Source of the DNA: Palsa-1400 sp036501625
Lineage (GTDB): Bacteria; Verrucomicrobiota; Verrucomicrobiia; Limisphaerales; Palsa-1400
DNA: 64,000 nt
Assembly: GCA_036501625.1 (NCBI GenBank)
Contig: DASXZY010000023.1
Location: forward strand, 1-64,000
Reading direction: 5' to 3'
Of the stretch, positions 49,940-58,886 are shown one piece after another. Position numbers and translations under genes: made by a program. A model generated the notes under the pieces. The model made no database searches. It saw nothing but the letters and a program-made list of their open reading frames with translations, and was not told the origin of the DNA. Position 1 is the first letter of the stretch. The number at the start of each line of letters is the position of its first letter.

Positions 49940-51051
49940 ATGGTGATTTTTCTCACGCGCGCGTCGATGCGGCTTTGGCCAGCGACCTGGCCGTGATCGA
50001 TCAGCACGGCCTCGGCGTGCAGAGCGACAGTCGGGCAAACATGCCAAGGCACTCCCGCCAGCGCCGCGCCGACTGGGAAGCGCGAGGCGGCGGCAGTTTC
50101 CACGACCAAATGCTCTTCGCTGTGCGTCACGAATTGGGCATCAGGCAAATCAGGGAAAACCACGCGCGGATGCGGCATTTCCGAAGCGACCGCTTTGTGG
50201 CCCAAGTCCAGGCACAGGCGATGGCCGCCCGGCTTGCTTACGACCCGTGTCAAGAGCACCGCGGCGGGCTGAAAATTCAGGTCATGCAATTTGTTCGCGT
50301 AAGAAGCATCCCACAGCACGACGGTGCCGGGGCTGCATTGAACATTTTCGCGTTTGGCGTGGATGGGAAACGTCGGCGTTCCGCCGGCCACCACGAGCGG
50401 CACGCGCAGGCCCAAAGCCAGCAATTCATCCCGCAACGCCGCTACCGGCGCGAACGCCTCCGCGCACGCTGCCGCACGTTCTACTGGATCGCTCTGGCTC
50501 AAATGGCCATCGTAGGCATGCAATCCTCCCGCGCCCAACGAGCGCGAAGCTGCCAGCTTCTTGTAAAGTTCCACCGCGGCCGGGCCGGGCGGAATCCCGG
50601 TGCGATGCTGGCCAAGATCGAGGTCCACCAGCACATTGATACGCACGCCGGCCGCCCGCGCGGCGGACTCCAGAGCCTCGACAGCGCCGGGGTCATCGAC
50701 GATGGTGGAAAATGTTGTGCCGGGGAATTTCACTTGCAACGCCAGCAGGCGCTCGACATTGGGCCCGACCATCTGAAACGCGATGAGCACGTCCGGCGCT
50801 CCGGCCTGGGCGCACATCTCGGCCTCCGCGATGGTGGCGCATTTGAAAGAGTTGATGCCGAGCGCGATTTGCCGCTGAACGAGCCAGCCCAACTTGTGAG
50901 TCTTGACGTGCGGCCGAAGGCGCGCGGGAGACCCGGCGATAGCCAGCATGGTTTGGAGATTCCGCTCGATTGGCTCCAGGCCCAGCAGCAGGCAGGGCGA
51001 CGGGACAGCCGGCAAATCCGCCGCGCGCGCCCATGCAATATCCAAGGTCAT
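49936..51051 (-). CDS. D-threonine aldolase/DSD1-type PLP enzyme
   Basis: The 371-residue alanine-racemase-fold protein has LRPHVKTHKLGWL, where the Lys forms the PLP Schiff base. FKCATIAEAEM, VLVDLDLGQHRTGIPPG, GLHAYDGHL and the C-terminal VPWHVCPTVALH metal site (His and Cys) also fit the D-threonine aldolase/D-serine dehydratase family. It cleaves D-3-hydroxy amino acids to glycine and an aldehyde, or dehydrates them. Grouped with a permease and a dipeptidase, it points to uptake and breakdown of D-amino-acid-containing peptides, perhaps cell-wall material. Confidence 0.88.
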   Translation of the reverse strand: MTLDIAWARAADLPAVPSPCLLLGLEPIERNLQTMLAIAGSPARLRPHVKTHKLGWLVQRQIALGINSFKCATIAEAEMCAQAGAPDVLIAFQMVGPNVERLLALQVKFPGTTFSTIVDDPGAVEALESAARAAGVRINVLVDLDLGQHRTGIPPGPAAVELYKKLAASRSLGAGGLHAYDGHLSQSDPVERAAACAEAFAPVAALRDELLALGLRVPLVVAGGTPTFPIHAKRENVQCSPGTVVLWDASYANKLHDLNFQPAAVLLTRVVSKPGGHRLCLDLGHKAVASEMPHPRVVFPDLPDAQFVTHSEEHLVVETAAASRFPVGAALAGVPWHVCPTVALHAEAVLIDHGQVAGQSRIDARVRKITI

Positions 51052-51132
51052 GTGCGCCGATGTTACGAGCGCCTGAGGGCGGATTCAAGTTTTTGCATTG
51101 AAACGAATCCGCGCCGCGCGGACAATGCGCGC

Positions 51133-52410
51133 ATGAACTTGACGGAAGTCCAGGCGCCGCCCGCGCCGCCAGCCGCCCCCCCAGCGGCGGGCGCGTCGCA
51201 AAGGCTCATGTCCCTGGACGCTCTGCGGGGGTTCGACATGTTCTGGATTATCGGCGCCGATTCTCTGGTGTATGCGCTCCATCGCATGGCGGACGCGGGC
51301 GGGCGCGCGGGAACTGGATTCTCGATCACGGGATTCCTGGCGGACCAATTGGAACATGCCGAGTGGGCCGGGTTTCATTTTTACGATTTGATTTTTCCGC
51401 TGTTCGTCTTCATGGCAGGCATCTCGGTTGTTTTCTCGCTGGGCAAGATCATCCGGCAGGAAGGCCGGGCGGCGGCGGTCAAACGAATCTTTCGCCGGTC
51501 CATTCTGCTTTTTCTGATCGCGCTGTTCTATTCCGGCGGATTGACCAATCCGTGGCCGGACATGCGTTTGATGGGCGTCCTCAATCGCATTGCTCTCTGT
51601 TACTTTTTCGCGGGATTGCTGTATTGCTTCTGCAATCTGCGCGGGCTGATCGCGGCGGCCGTGGCGCTGCTGGCGGTCTATTGGGCGCTGCTGACGTTTG
51701 TGCCAATTCGCAACATCCAGTTGCAGAAGACAACCTTGCAGGAAACCGCCCGCCAGCGCGGCGTGCCGCTGGACCCCAAGGCGCTCTTTTACGCGACAAC
51801 CGACCGCGTGACCGGCCATTACGAACCGGGGCTGAATCTGGCCAACCACATTGATTTCCAATATCTGCCCGGACGCCTCTACGACACTTACTTCGACCCT
51901 GAAGGCATCCTCAGCACCATGCCGGCCATCGTGACATGCCTGCTGGGCGTTTTCGCCGGATTGCTCGTGCTGAACCCGTCGTTCAATGATCAGCAGAAGG
52001 TGATTTTTTTGCTGGCGGGCGGGCTGATGCTGGCGGCGTTGGGCTGGGCCTGGAGCGCGCAATTTCCCGTCATTAAGAAAATCTGGACTTCCTCGTATGT
52101 CCTGGTGGCGGGCGGTTATAGCGCGTGCCTGCTGGGATTGTTTTACTGGATTGTCGATGTCGCGAAATGGCGCTGGTGGTGCCAGCCGTTCGTGTGGATG
52201 GGCACCAACTCGATCACAATCTATCTGGCGAAGAATATTCTCGGCGGGTTTGGCGCCATCAGCAAGCGGCTGGCGGGAGGAAACGTCCACGAATTCCTCG
52301 ACGCGCGTCTGCAAGGCAGCGGCGACCTGGCGCTGGCGATCATCGGATTGGCGGCGGCCTTTTGGTTCACGCATTTTCTTTACCGCCGGAAAGTTTTCCT
52401 GCGGTTGTGA
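51133..52410 (+). CDS. HGSNAT/DUF5009-like membrane acyltransferase
   Basis: ATG 51133 gives 425 residues. The N-terminal motif MSLDALRGFDMFWIIG and LIFPLFVFMAGISVVFS, with about 10 hydrophobic segments, places it in the DUF5009/heparan-alpha-glucosaminide N-acetyltransferase-like family (NagX-type). Members move acyl groups across the membrane to glycans. A long periplasmic loop (about 185-255) is present between segments. The gene diverges from the D-threonine aldolase gene with 81 bases between them. Confidence 0.88.
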   Translation: MNLTEVQAPPAPPAAPPAAGASQRLMSLDALRGFDMFWIIGADSLVYALHRMADAGGRAGTGFSITGFLADQLEHAEWAGFHFYDLIFPLFVFMAGISVVFSLGKIIRQEGRAAAVKRIFRRSILLFLIALFYSGGLTNPWPDMRLMGVLNRIALCYFFAGLLYCFCNLRGLIAAAVALLAVYWALLTFVPIRNIQLQKTTLQETARQRGVPLDPKALFYATTDRVTGHYEPGLNLANHIDFQYLPGRLYDTYFDPEGILSTMPAIVTCLLGVFAGLLVLNPSFNDQQKVIFLLAGGLMLAALGWAWSAQFPVIKKIWTSSYVLVAGGYSACLLGLFYWIVDVAKWRWWCQPFVWMGTNSITIYLAKNILGGFGAISKRLAGGNVHEFLDARLQGSGDLALAIIGLAAAFWFTHFLYRRKVFLRL

Positions 52411-52415
52411 TTTGA

Positions 52416-52853
52416 ATGGGCCTGCTCCGCAAAATCTCGCATCTCCTTGCCGCGCTGGTTAACAACGCATCCGATTTCAAACGCCGCTGGAACGAGCCGT
52501 CGCCGCCGCCGACCGCCGAGAATGGCTTGCAGGGCCGCTGGCAAGGCGAATGGATCAGCGAAGCCAACGGCCATCACGGCGCATTGCGCTGCCTGTTGGC
52601 GCGCGGCGCGTCCGGCGATTACAAAGCGACCTTTCACGCCGTGTATGCTTCGATCCTGCGGGTCTGTTACACGGTGCCATTGCATGGCGAGTGGAGCGGC
52701 GGCAAAATCAAACTTGAAGGCGAGGCGGACCTGGGATCGTTGGCAGGTGGAATCTACCATTACGAAGGCGAGGCGGGTGAACAGGAGTTAGTGTGCGCCT
52801 ATCGTTGCAAATACGACCGCGGAACTTTCCGCCTAAAGCCGGCGGTAAACTAG
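52416..52853 (+). CDS. Conserved-looking hypothetical protein
   Basis: The 145-residue protein begins MGLLRKISHLLAALVNNASDFKRRW and has LQGRWQGEWISEANGHHGALRCLL ... YKATFHAVYASILRVCYTVPLHGEWSGGKIKLEGEADLGSLAGGIYHYEG ... FRLKPAVN. The repeated G.W.GEW/L.GEADLG pattern suggests a beta-barrel or lipocalin-like fold. No catalytic motif is seen. It starts 5 bases after the acyltransferase gene. The 3' end overlaps the RibD-like gene on the other strand by about 21 bases. Confidence 0.65.
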   Translation: MGLLRKISHLLAALVNNASDFKRRWNEPSPPPTAENGLQGRWQGEWISEANGHHGALRCLLARGASGDYKATFHAVYASILRVCYTVPLHGEWSGGKIKLEGEADLGSLAGGIYHYEGEAGEQELVCAYRCKYDRGTFRLKPAVN

Positions 52854-53513
52854 AAAGAGCGCGCCCCCATCGCGTTTGATGGAGGCCAATTGAAAGCGCG
52901 CCGCGCCGGATAATTGTTCCACTCCCGCGCCATCGGCCAGCGTAGGAGCGTCGCGGCCGCCGAAGATCAGCGGGCACAAGGTCAGGTTCACCTCGTCCAC
53001 CAATTCCGCTTTAAAAAGCGCCCCGTTGACCTCGCCGCCGCCTTCGCACAGCAGGCGGTTCACCTTCCATTTTTTTCGCAGCCAGCGGAAAGCCTCCTCG
53101 AAATCAATCTCCGCATGTCCGCAAATTTTAACCTCATCGGCGGCGGTTTTAAGCCGCCGCGCGCCGCGCTCGGTTGTCAAAATAATGATCGGCGAGAACC
53201 GATGCCGGAAAATTTCCGCCCGCGGATTGATCGTGCCCGCGCCGCTGACAATGATTCGCAAATTGTACTCCGCCAGCCCGCGCGCGAGGCGCATCTTGCG
53301 GAATTTGGCAGGACCGGGACCCATGTTGACGCGGTCCAAATCAACCGTGCGCGCGCCGGCCATGACGGCGTCGGCGGTGGCGCGCAATTCGAGCAAACGC
53401 CGGCGGTCGCGGGGCCCGCCGAACGGTTCGAAGCGGCGGGTGGCGGGCGCGATTTTGCCGTCGGCGGTAATCGCGGCGTTGAGAAAAACAAAGGGCAGGC
53501 CGCGCCGGTTCAT
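52833..53513 (-). CDS. RibD C-terminal-like reductase
   Basis: The 226-residue protein has FVFLNAAITADGKIAPATRR, DRRRLLELRATADAVMAGARTV, NPRAEIF and LLCEGGGEVNGALFKAELVDEVNLTLCPLIFGG. This is the pyrimidine reductase half of riboflavin synthesis (RibD/ArfC-like), here without a deaminase domain. It could be a stand-alone 2,5-diamino-6-ribosylaminopyrimidinone reductase or a paralogue. The ATG overlaps the stop codon of the LarA-family gene by 4 bases. Confidence 0.85.
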   Translation of the reverse strand: MNRRGLPFVFLNAAITADGKIAPATRRFEPFGGPRDRRRLLELRATADAVMAGARTVDLDRVNMGPGPAKFRKMRLARGLAEYNLRIIVSGAGTINPRAEIFRHRFSPIIILTTERGARRLKTAADEVKICGHAEIDFEEAFRWLRKKWKVNRLLCEGGGEVNGALFKAELVDEVNLTLCPLIFGGRDAPTLADGAGVEQLSGAARFQLASIKRDGGALFLVYRRL

Positions 53514-54823
53514 CGCGGAACCGGATCGACTCCCCCGGCCCAGGGCGGCGGATTTTTCAAATGATAAAGCATCTCGCCGGCTTTGGGCGCCAGCAGCACG
53601 CCTTCATCCTCGCGGTTGGCGAAATCCTCTTTGCGGATGCTCTTGGGATCGCGGTAGCCGAGATTGATTTTCCGGCAAACATCCTCCGGGATGCCGGTGG
53701 CCAGCACGACGCGCGCGCGCGGCGTTTCGACGCCATTCTCGTAAGTTCCAAGCCCGTAAACGTGGGCGCTGTGGGCAATCACGCCCCAGGGGTGATGTTT
53801 GAATTGGTCCCATTGCTTGAGAAAATAATCGCGGCAATGGTAGCCGGTTTCCATCAGGGTCTTGCCGTGGCTAACGCACACCTCGGTGATGTGCGGCGCG
53901 TAAATAATAAGTTCGCCGCCATCGGCCAAAACGGGTTCGAGCTTGTACATGCACTTGCCGCCGGTCCAAAGTTCGTCATACATGGGCGGGCAGCAGGAGA
54001 GGATCTTCTTGAACGGGCGCTCTTTGTAAGTAATGTGCAAGCGGCGGGAAAGTTCGCTGGCGGCATCCCAGGCCGATTCGGGCGTCCCCGCGTAAAGGCC
54101 GGCCAGGCCGTGTTCTCCCGTGACGAGGCAGAAGCAAAGCTTGGGGAGGGAAACCATCGCGCCCGCGCGATCCACCACGCGGCGGACGGGCGTCCATTTG
54201 TTGCCGATGATCATCGGATTGGTCACGACCGCGCCGAGCCAGTGGAAGAAATTCAAAATGCGCGGCCCGCCCACGCCGGGAAAAAGATATTTGTTGCCGC
54301 CGGAAAACCCAACGACTTCGTGCGGAAAAACCGGCCCGATAATCACGATTTGATCGTACTCAAACACGAGGCGGTTGATCTGCACGGGCACGTCCATCGC
54401 AAAAAGCCCGCCGGTCAACTGGCTGATCTCCGAAGATGGGATGGAACCCAGTTCGCGCAAGCCCTCCGGGTTGTCCCAGCAGTGGTTGAGCAATGCGACT
54501 TTGCGATAAGCGCCCGCGCGTTCTTCGCCCGTGATTTCCAATCGCTGGCACATGGCCGCTTCGCTCATCGGCTGATGCGTGCCCAGCGCGATCATGACGT
54601 CGATCTTATCCGCCACGCCGCCGACGTGCGCGTGAAACGCCTTGAAAACCAATCCGATGGGCGCCGTCCGGGTGCCATCCGGCACGATGACTAAAACGCG
54701 CTTCCGGCGGAACGTCTCCAACCGACAGGCAGCGGCAACCGCGTCAGCCACCTGAGCCGCGCCAACCTGGCCGTTGGGCGGTTCGCATTTGGCCAGCAGA
54801 GCTTGGGAACTTTTGGCGTTCAT
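53510..54823 (-). CDS. LarA family (nickel-pincer racemase-like) protein
   Basis: ATG 54823 gives a 437-residue protein. VLVIVPDGTRTAPIG, VMIALGTHQPMSEAAM, ALLNHCWDN, EVVGFSGGNKYLFPGVGG and VTNPMIIGNKWTPVR match the lactate racemase LarA/DUF2088 fold, including His residues in GTHQ and NHCW and a Lys in SGGNKYL at the cofactor-binding position. Relatives racemise or epimerise 2-hydroxy acids with a nickel-pincer nucleotide. The cofactor synthesis genes larB, larC and larE are not in the window. The substrate is unknown. Confidence 0.85.
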   Translation of the reverse strand: MNAKSSQALLAKCEPPNGQVGAAQVADAVAAACRLETFRRKRVLVIVPDGTRTAPIGLVFKAFHAHVGGVADKIDVMIALGTHQPMSEAAMCQRLEITGEERAGAYRKVALLNHCWDNPEGLRELGSIPSSEISQLTGGLFAMDVPVQINRLVFEYDQIVIIGPVFPHEVVGFSGGNKYLFPGVGGPRILNFFHWLGAVVTNPMIIGNKWTPVRRVVDRAGAMVSLPKLCFCLVTGEHGLAGLYAGTPESAWDAASELSRRLHITYKERPFKKILSCCPPMYDELWTGGKCMYKLEPVLADGGELIIYAPHITEVCVSHGKTLMETGYHCRDYFLKQWDQFKHHPWGVIAHSAHVYGLGTYENGVETPRARVVLATGIPEDVCRKINLGYRDPKSIRKEDFANREDEGVLLAPKAGEMLYHLKNPPPWAGGVDPVPR

Positions 54824-54869
54824 AACGGGAAAAGCATAACATTTCTGGATTGCGGAAACAATTGCCGTT

Positions 54870-56822
54870 TCATTTAACGTGGTTGATGGTCCAGGCGGCC
54901 GTGCTCGAATCAAGGGCGCGGGCTTGCTGTTCCAATTTGTTCGCCAATGCATCCTGGCCGCGATGGCGGGCCACCACAGAGCGAACGGCAAGGGCCATCG
55001 CGCTGGGGCCGGAGCCAGGCAGTTCTTGGAACTCGTCCAAGGCAACGCTGGCGGCATTGAACTGGCCCAAATGGATTAGATCGAAGGCCAGGCCGAAGAA
55101 GGCGCTTTTGCTGGGAGGATGGCATGAGATGGCGCGGCGGTAGGCGGCCATTGCTTCGTTTGTGCGATTCAGGCCGTCCAGAGCGACGCCGTAATTGTTC
55201 CATACGGCGGCGTCTTCGGCGTCCATATTCAAAGTCCGCTCAAACTCCTGGCGGGCGTCCTCAAGCCGATTCAAAGCGAGCAAAACATTGCCGCGATGAT
55301 GAAGGGAGGTGACGTCGCCGGGGTCCAGTTCGAGGCTGTGATCGATGTCGCGCAAAGCTTCCTGGTAATGCCCTTTTTCGTACCACGCGATGGACCGGAA
55401 AAGATAATCGCGAGCGAATGAGGGAAGCTTGGCCCCGAACCAATTGGGCAGCGAAAGGAGCGCCATCAACGCCGCCGATACCGCCAGGCCTGCCGCCCAG
55501 CGGCGACGTGCCAACGCCAGCAACGCTCCGCCGCTGATCGCTGCCATGACCGGCCAGAGCGGGTAGCGGTATCGGTCACATATAAAAAAGGCCGCGTCGC
55601 CTGCCGCGTAAAGAAAGAGGTAAACGAGCAGGACGAAGAGCGCTTCGCGGCTGCCCCATTTGAAAGCCGCCCAAATCCCGGCCGGAGCCAGCATGAGCAG
55701 CACGACCCAACGCACCGGCAGCACACGCAACGCCACAAATTCCGTTTGCAGAAAGGCGAAGGCCTTATTGTTCGGCACTTCAGCGTTCCAGAGCATGAGC
55801 CAGCATTTCTTGGCCATCAATTTGCACCAGGCGGCCGGGGCGGCTTTGATTTCGGCGGCCGTCCGCTGCGTCCAGTAGTGGGAAATGGCCATTGGATCGG
55901 TGTCCGGCTGGCGGCCTGCCGCGCGCATCGCCGATTCGTATTCCTCGCGCGCCCAAATCTCGACCGAGTCCTCGTAGCGGTCGCCATAATTGATGCGGCG
56001 ATTCAGTTCCGGCACCATGCCGTCCGCGCCGCGCCGGTTGCCCAGGTAAAGATTCACCCCGCCCGCCGAGGGGATGACCTGAAAATGGTCCGATTGCAGC
56101 TTGTTGACAAATCCCCACGGAATTCCCATGCAGAGTCCTCCCAGCAACGCCAGCAACGGCAAGAGCGCCGAGCGTTGATGGGAATGCCACCAGCGCCAGC
56201 CCGCCAAAAGCGGATACACCGCCATGAACGCGAGAATATTCGCCCTCGCCTGCGCCGTCAGCGCTGTCAACGCGCCGCAGGCCAGCCAGAGCCAGGCGCC
56301 GTTGCGTTCTTCCGCGCGGAGAATCAGCCATAGCCCGGCGCAAATCAAAAACACGTAGCTCGATTCAATCAACAACTCCCCCTCGAAATAGAGCGGCACC
56401 GGCGCCAGCATGTACAATACGCCTCCCGCAAATCCGCCCAGCCGATGCCGCAAAAGCCGCGCCCCGATCAGCGCCACGAAAACGCCTGTCAATACTCCCA
56501 GCAAATGTTGTGTGATGATTGCCAGCTCGACCCCGAAAGAACCGCCGATTTTATACAAAGCCGCCAGAAACATCGGATAGAGCAGCGGCCTAAGGCCATG
56601 AAGCTGGCGCAGGTCCTCGCCGGCGAGGAGCATCCGCGCCGCCATGTCGTAGTACTTCTGATCGAGCGTCAGGACGCCGAAGGACGGGCTGCGCGCGTGT
56701 TCGATCAGGAAGCAAGTCCGCACGATCAGCCCCAGTAAAAAGAGGCCCGCCAGCAGGCGTTTGAAAACCCCGGCCGAAACATCCGGGACCCTGGCCGCGC
56801 TGGTTGGATTGGCTGAATTCAT
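54870..56822 (-). CDS. GT39-like membrane glycosyltransferase with TPR tail, copy 2
   Basis: ATG 56822 gives 650 residues; a TTG 6 bases upstream is also in frame. The N-terminal 430 residues have about 10 hydrophobic helices with TLDQKYYDMAARMLLAG, LRPLLYPMFLAALYKIGG, YFEGELLIESSYVFL and SAGGVNLYLGNRRGADG, as in GT39/ArnT-like enzymes that use lipid-linked sugars. The C-terminal 200 residues are TPR repeats (SIAWYEKGHYQEALRDIDHSLELDPGD, GNVLLALNRLEDARQEFERTL, NNYGVALDGLNRTNEAMAAYRRAI). It is about the same length as its upstream neighbour and very similar, so it is a tandem duplicate. Confidence 0.85.
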   Translation of the reverse strand: MNSANPTSAARVPDVSAGVFKRLLAGLFLLGLIVRTCFLIEHARSPSFGVLTLDQKYYDMAARMLLAGEDLRQLHGLRPLLYPMFLAALYKIGGSFGVELAIITQHLLGVLTGVFVALIGARLLRHRLGGFAGGVLYMLAPVPLYFEGELLIESSYVFLICAGLWLILRAEERNGAWLWLACGALTALTAQARANILAFMAVYPLLAGWRWWHSHQRSALLPLLALLGGLCMGIPWGFVNKLQSDHFQVIPSAGGVNLYLGNRRGADGMVPELNRRINYGDRYEDSVEIWAREEYESAMRAAGRQPDTDPMAISHYWTQRTAAEIKAAPAAWCKLMAKKCWLMLWNAEVPNNKAFAFLQTEFVALRVLPVRWVVLLMLAPAGIWAAFKWGSREALFVLLVYLFLYAAGDAAFFICDRYRYPLWPVMAAISGGALLALARRRWAAGLAVSAALMALLSLPNWFGAKLPSFARDYLFRSIAWYEKGHYQEALRDIDHSLELDPGDVTSLHHRGNVLLALNRLEDARQEFERTLNMDAEDAAVWNNYGVALDGLNRTNEAMAAYRRAISCHPPSKSAFFGLAFDLIHLGQFNAASVALDEFQELPGSGPSAMALAVRSVVARHRGQDALANKLEQQARALDSSTAAWTINHVK

Positions 56823-56828
56823 CGACAA

Positions 56829-58787
56829 CTATGGGCCAGCCTTCGCGCGCTTCATGGCCCAGGCCGCTTCGTCCGCATCCAGGGCGCGGGCCTGTTTTTC
56901 CAGCGCATCCGCTGCCGGGACTTGTCCGCGCAACCGCGCCACCACGGAGCGGACAGCCAGCACGGCCGCGCCTGGTTTTCCCTCCAGCCTTTCAAGTTGG
57001 TCCAGGGCGGCCGCGGCGGCGTCAAGCCGGCCCGCGCGCACATTCCCAAAGGACAGGCCGAGAAAGGCGTTCTGGCTCGGCGGATGGCATTCTGTGGCCT
57101 TGCGAAATGCCTCCATCGCCTGATTGGTGAGGCCCAGTCCTTCCAGCGCGACTCCGTAGTTATTCCACAGGCCGCCATCTTCGGCGCTGATTTTCAAGGT
57201 GCGCTCATAGTCTTGCCGGGCATCCTCCAGCCGGTTCAACGCCAGCAAAACGTTGCCGCGATGATGCAGCGAGGTCATGTCGCCAGGATTCAGCGCGAGG
57301 CTGCGATCAATGTCGCTCAATGCCTCCGGGAAATGGCCTTTTTCATACCAGGCGATCGAACGCAGGCGGTAATCGAGGGCGAAGGATGGCAGTTTGGCCC
57401 CGAACCAATCTGGCAATGAAACCGCGGCCATCAAAACCGCCCCCGCCGCGAGGCCAAGCGCCCAGCGCCATCGCCACAGCGCCAGCAATCCGCCGCCGCT
57501 GATGGACGCCAAGACCGGCCAGAGCGGATAACGAAATCGGTCACATATAAAGAAGGCGGCCGTTCCCGCAAAGTACAAGCCGAGATAAACGAGAAGAACA
57601 AAAAGCGTTTCGCGGTCGCCCCATTTGCAGGCCGCCCAAATTCCAGCGGGCGCCAGCATGAGCAGCACCACCCAGCGCACCGGCAGCGCGCGCAACGCCA
57701 CAAACTCCGTTTGCAGAAAGGCGAAGGCTTTGTTGTTCGGCACTTCGGCGTTCCAGAGCATCAGCCAGCATTTCCTGGCCATCAATTTGAGCCAGGCGGC
57801 CGGGGCGTCTTTGATTTCGCCGAGCGTCCGCTGCGTCCAGTAATGCGAGACGGCCATTGGGTTGGCGCTGGGCTGGCGGCCTTCCATCCGCATGGCTCCC
57901 TCGTATTGCTGGCGCGCCCACACATCCACCGGGTCCTCGAAGCGTTCGTCATAGTTGACGTAGCGATCCAATTCCAGCGTCATCCCATCCGCCCCGCGCC
58001 GGTTGCCCAAGTAAAGATTCACGCCGCCCGCCGAGGGAATGACTTGAAAGTGGTCCGATTGCATCTTGTTGACAAACCCCCAGGGAATTCCCATGCAAAT
58101 TCCTCCCAGCAAACCCAGCAACGGCAGCATTGCCGCCGGCTGCCGCGCGCGCCACCAGCGCCAGCCCGCCAGAAGCGGATACACCGCCATGAACACCAGA
58201 ATATTCGCCCGCGCCTGGGCCGTCAGCGCCGTCAACGCGCCGCAGGCCAGCCAAAGCCACACGCTGTCCTTTTCTTCCGCGCGGAGAATCAGCCAAAGCC
58301 CGGCGCAAATCAGAAACACGTAACTGGATTCAATCAACAACTCCCCCTCGAAGTAGAGCGGCACCGGCGCCAGCATGTACAAGACGCCCCCCGCCACTCC
58401 ACCCAGCCGATGCCGGAACAATCGCGCCCCGATCAGCGCCACCAAAACGCCTGTCAATACTCCCAGCAAATGCTGCGCGGTCACCGCCAATTCGATCCCG
58501 AATGAACCGCCGATTTTGTACAAGGCCGCCAGAAATATCGGGTAGAGCAGGGGCCTCATTCCGTGAAGGCGGTGGAGGTCTTCGCCGGCCAGGAGCATTC
58601 TGGCGGCCGTGTCGTAATACTTTTGATCCAGCGTCGGCACGCCGAAGGAGGGGCTTCGCGCGTGTTCAACCAGAAAGAAGACGCGCACGATCAGGCCCAG
58701 CAAAAAGAGGCCCAGCAAACAACGTTTGAAAACCTCGCCCGAAACATCCGGGACACCTGCCGTGTTTGTGGGATTCGTCAACGTCAT
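56829..58787 (-). CDS. GT39-like membrane glycosyltransferase with TPR tail, copy 1
   Basis: The 652-residue protein has the same layout as the next gene: SPSFGVPTLDQKYYDTAARMLLAG, LLYPIFLAALYKIGGSFG, YFEGELLIESSYVFL, SAGGVNLYLGNRRGADG and a C-terminal TPR region (EALSDIDRSLALNPGD ... NNYGVALEGLGLTNQAMEAFRKA). The two genes are 6 bases apart. Similarity is strongest in the membrane part and lower at the TPR tails, which suggests different partners. O-mannosylation or lipid glycosylation is inferred from the fold only. Confidence 0.85.
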   Translation of the reverse strand: MTLTNPTNTAGVPDVSGEVFKRCLLGLFLLGLIVRVFFLVEHARSPSFGVPTLDQKYYDTAARMLLAGEDLHRLHGMRPLLYPIFLAALYKIGGSFGIELAVTAQHLLGVLTGVLVALIGARLFRHRLGGVAGGVLYMLAPVPLYFEGELLIESSYVFLICAGLWLILRAEEKDSVWLWLACGALTALTAQARANILVFMAVYPLLAGWRWWRARQPAAMLPLLGLLGGICMGIPWGFVNKMQSDHFQVIPSAGGVNLYLGNRRGADGMTLELDRYVNYDERFEDPVDVWARQQYEGAMRMEGRQPSANPMAVSHYWTQRTLGEIKDAPAAWLKLMARKCWLMLWNAEVPNNKAFAFLQTEFVALRALPVRWVVLLMLAPAGIWAACKWGDRETLFVLLVYLGLYFAGTAAFFICDRFRYPLWPVLASISGGGLLALWRWRWALGLAAGAVLMAAVSLPDWFGAKLPSFALDYRLRSIAWYEKGHFPEALSDIDRSLALNPGDMTSLHHRGNVLLALNRLEDARQDYERTLKISAEDGGLWNNYGVALEGLGLTNQAMEAFRKATECHPPSQNAFLGLSFGNVRAGRLDAAAAALDQLERLEGKPGAAVLAVRSVVARLRGQVPAADALEKQARALDADEAAWAMKRAKAGP

Positions 58788-58886
58788 TGACTTATCGGCA
58801 CATACTGAGAATTCATAACCCCCGCGTCAAGACTCCGGGAGCCAAAGTCTTTGACGCCAACCGCGCCGCGCCGCTACCTTTGCCGC

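Noticed and set aside
49975..51132. Long upstream extension of the HGSNAT-like gene
   Set aside because: The added 386 residues are antisense to the D-threonine aldolase gene and have no protein-family features; ATG 51133 fits the family start.
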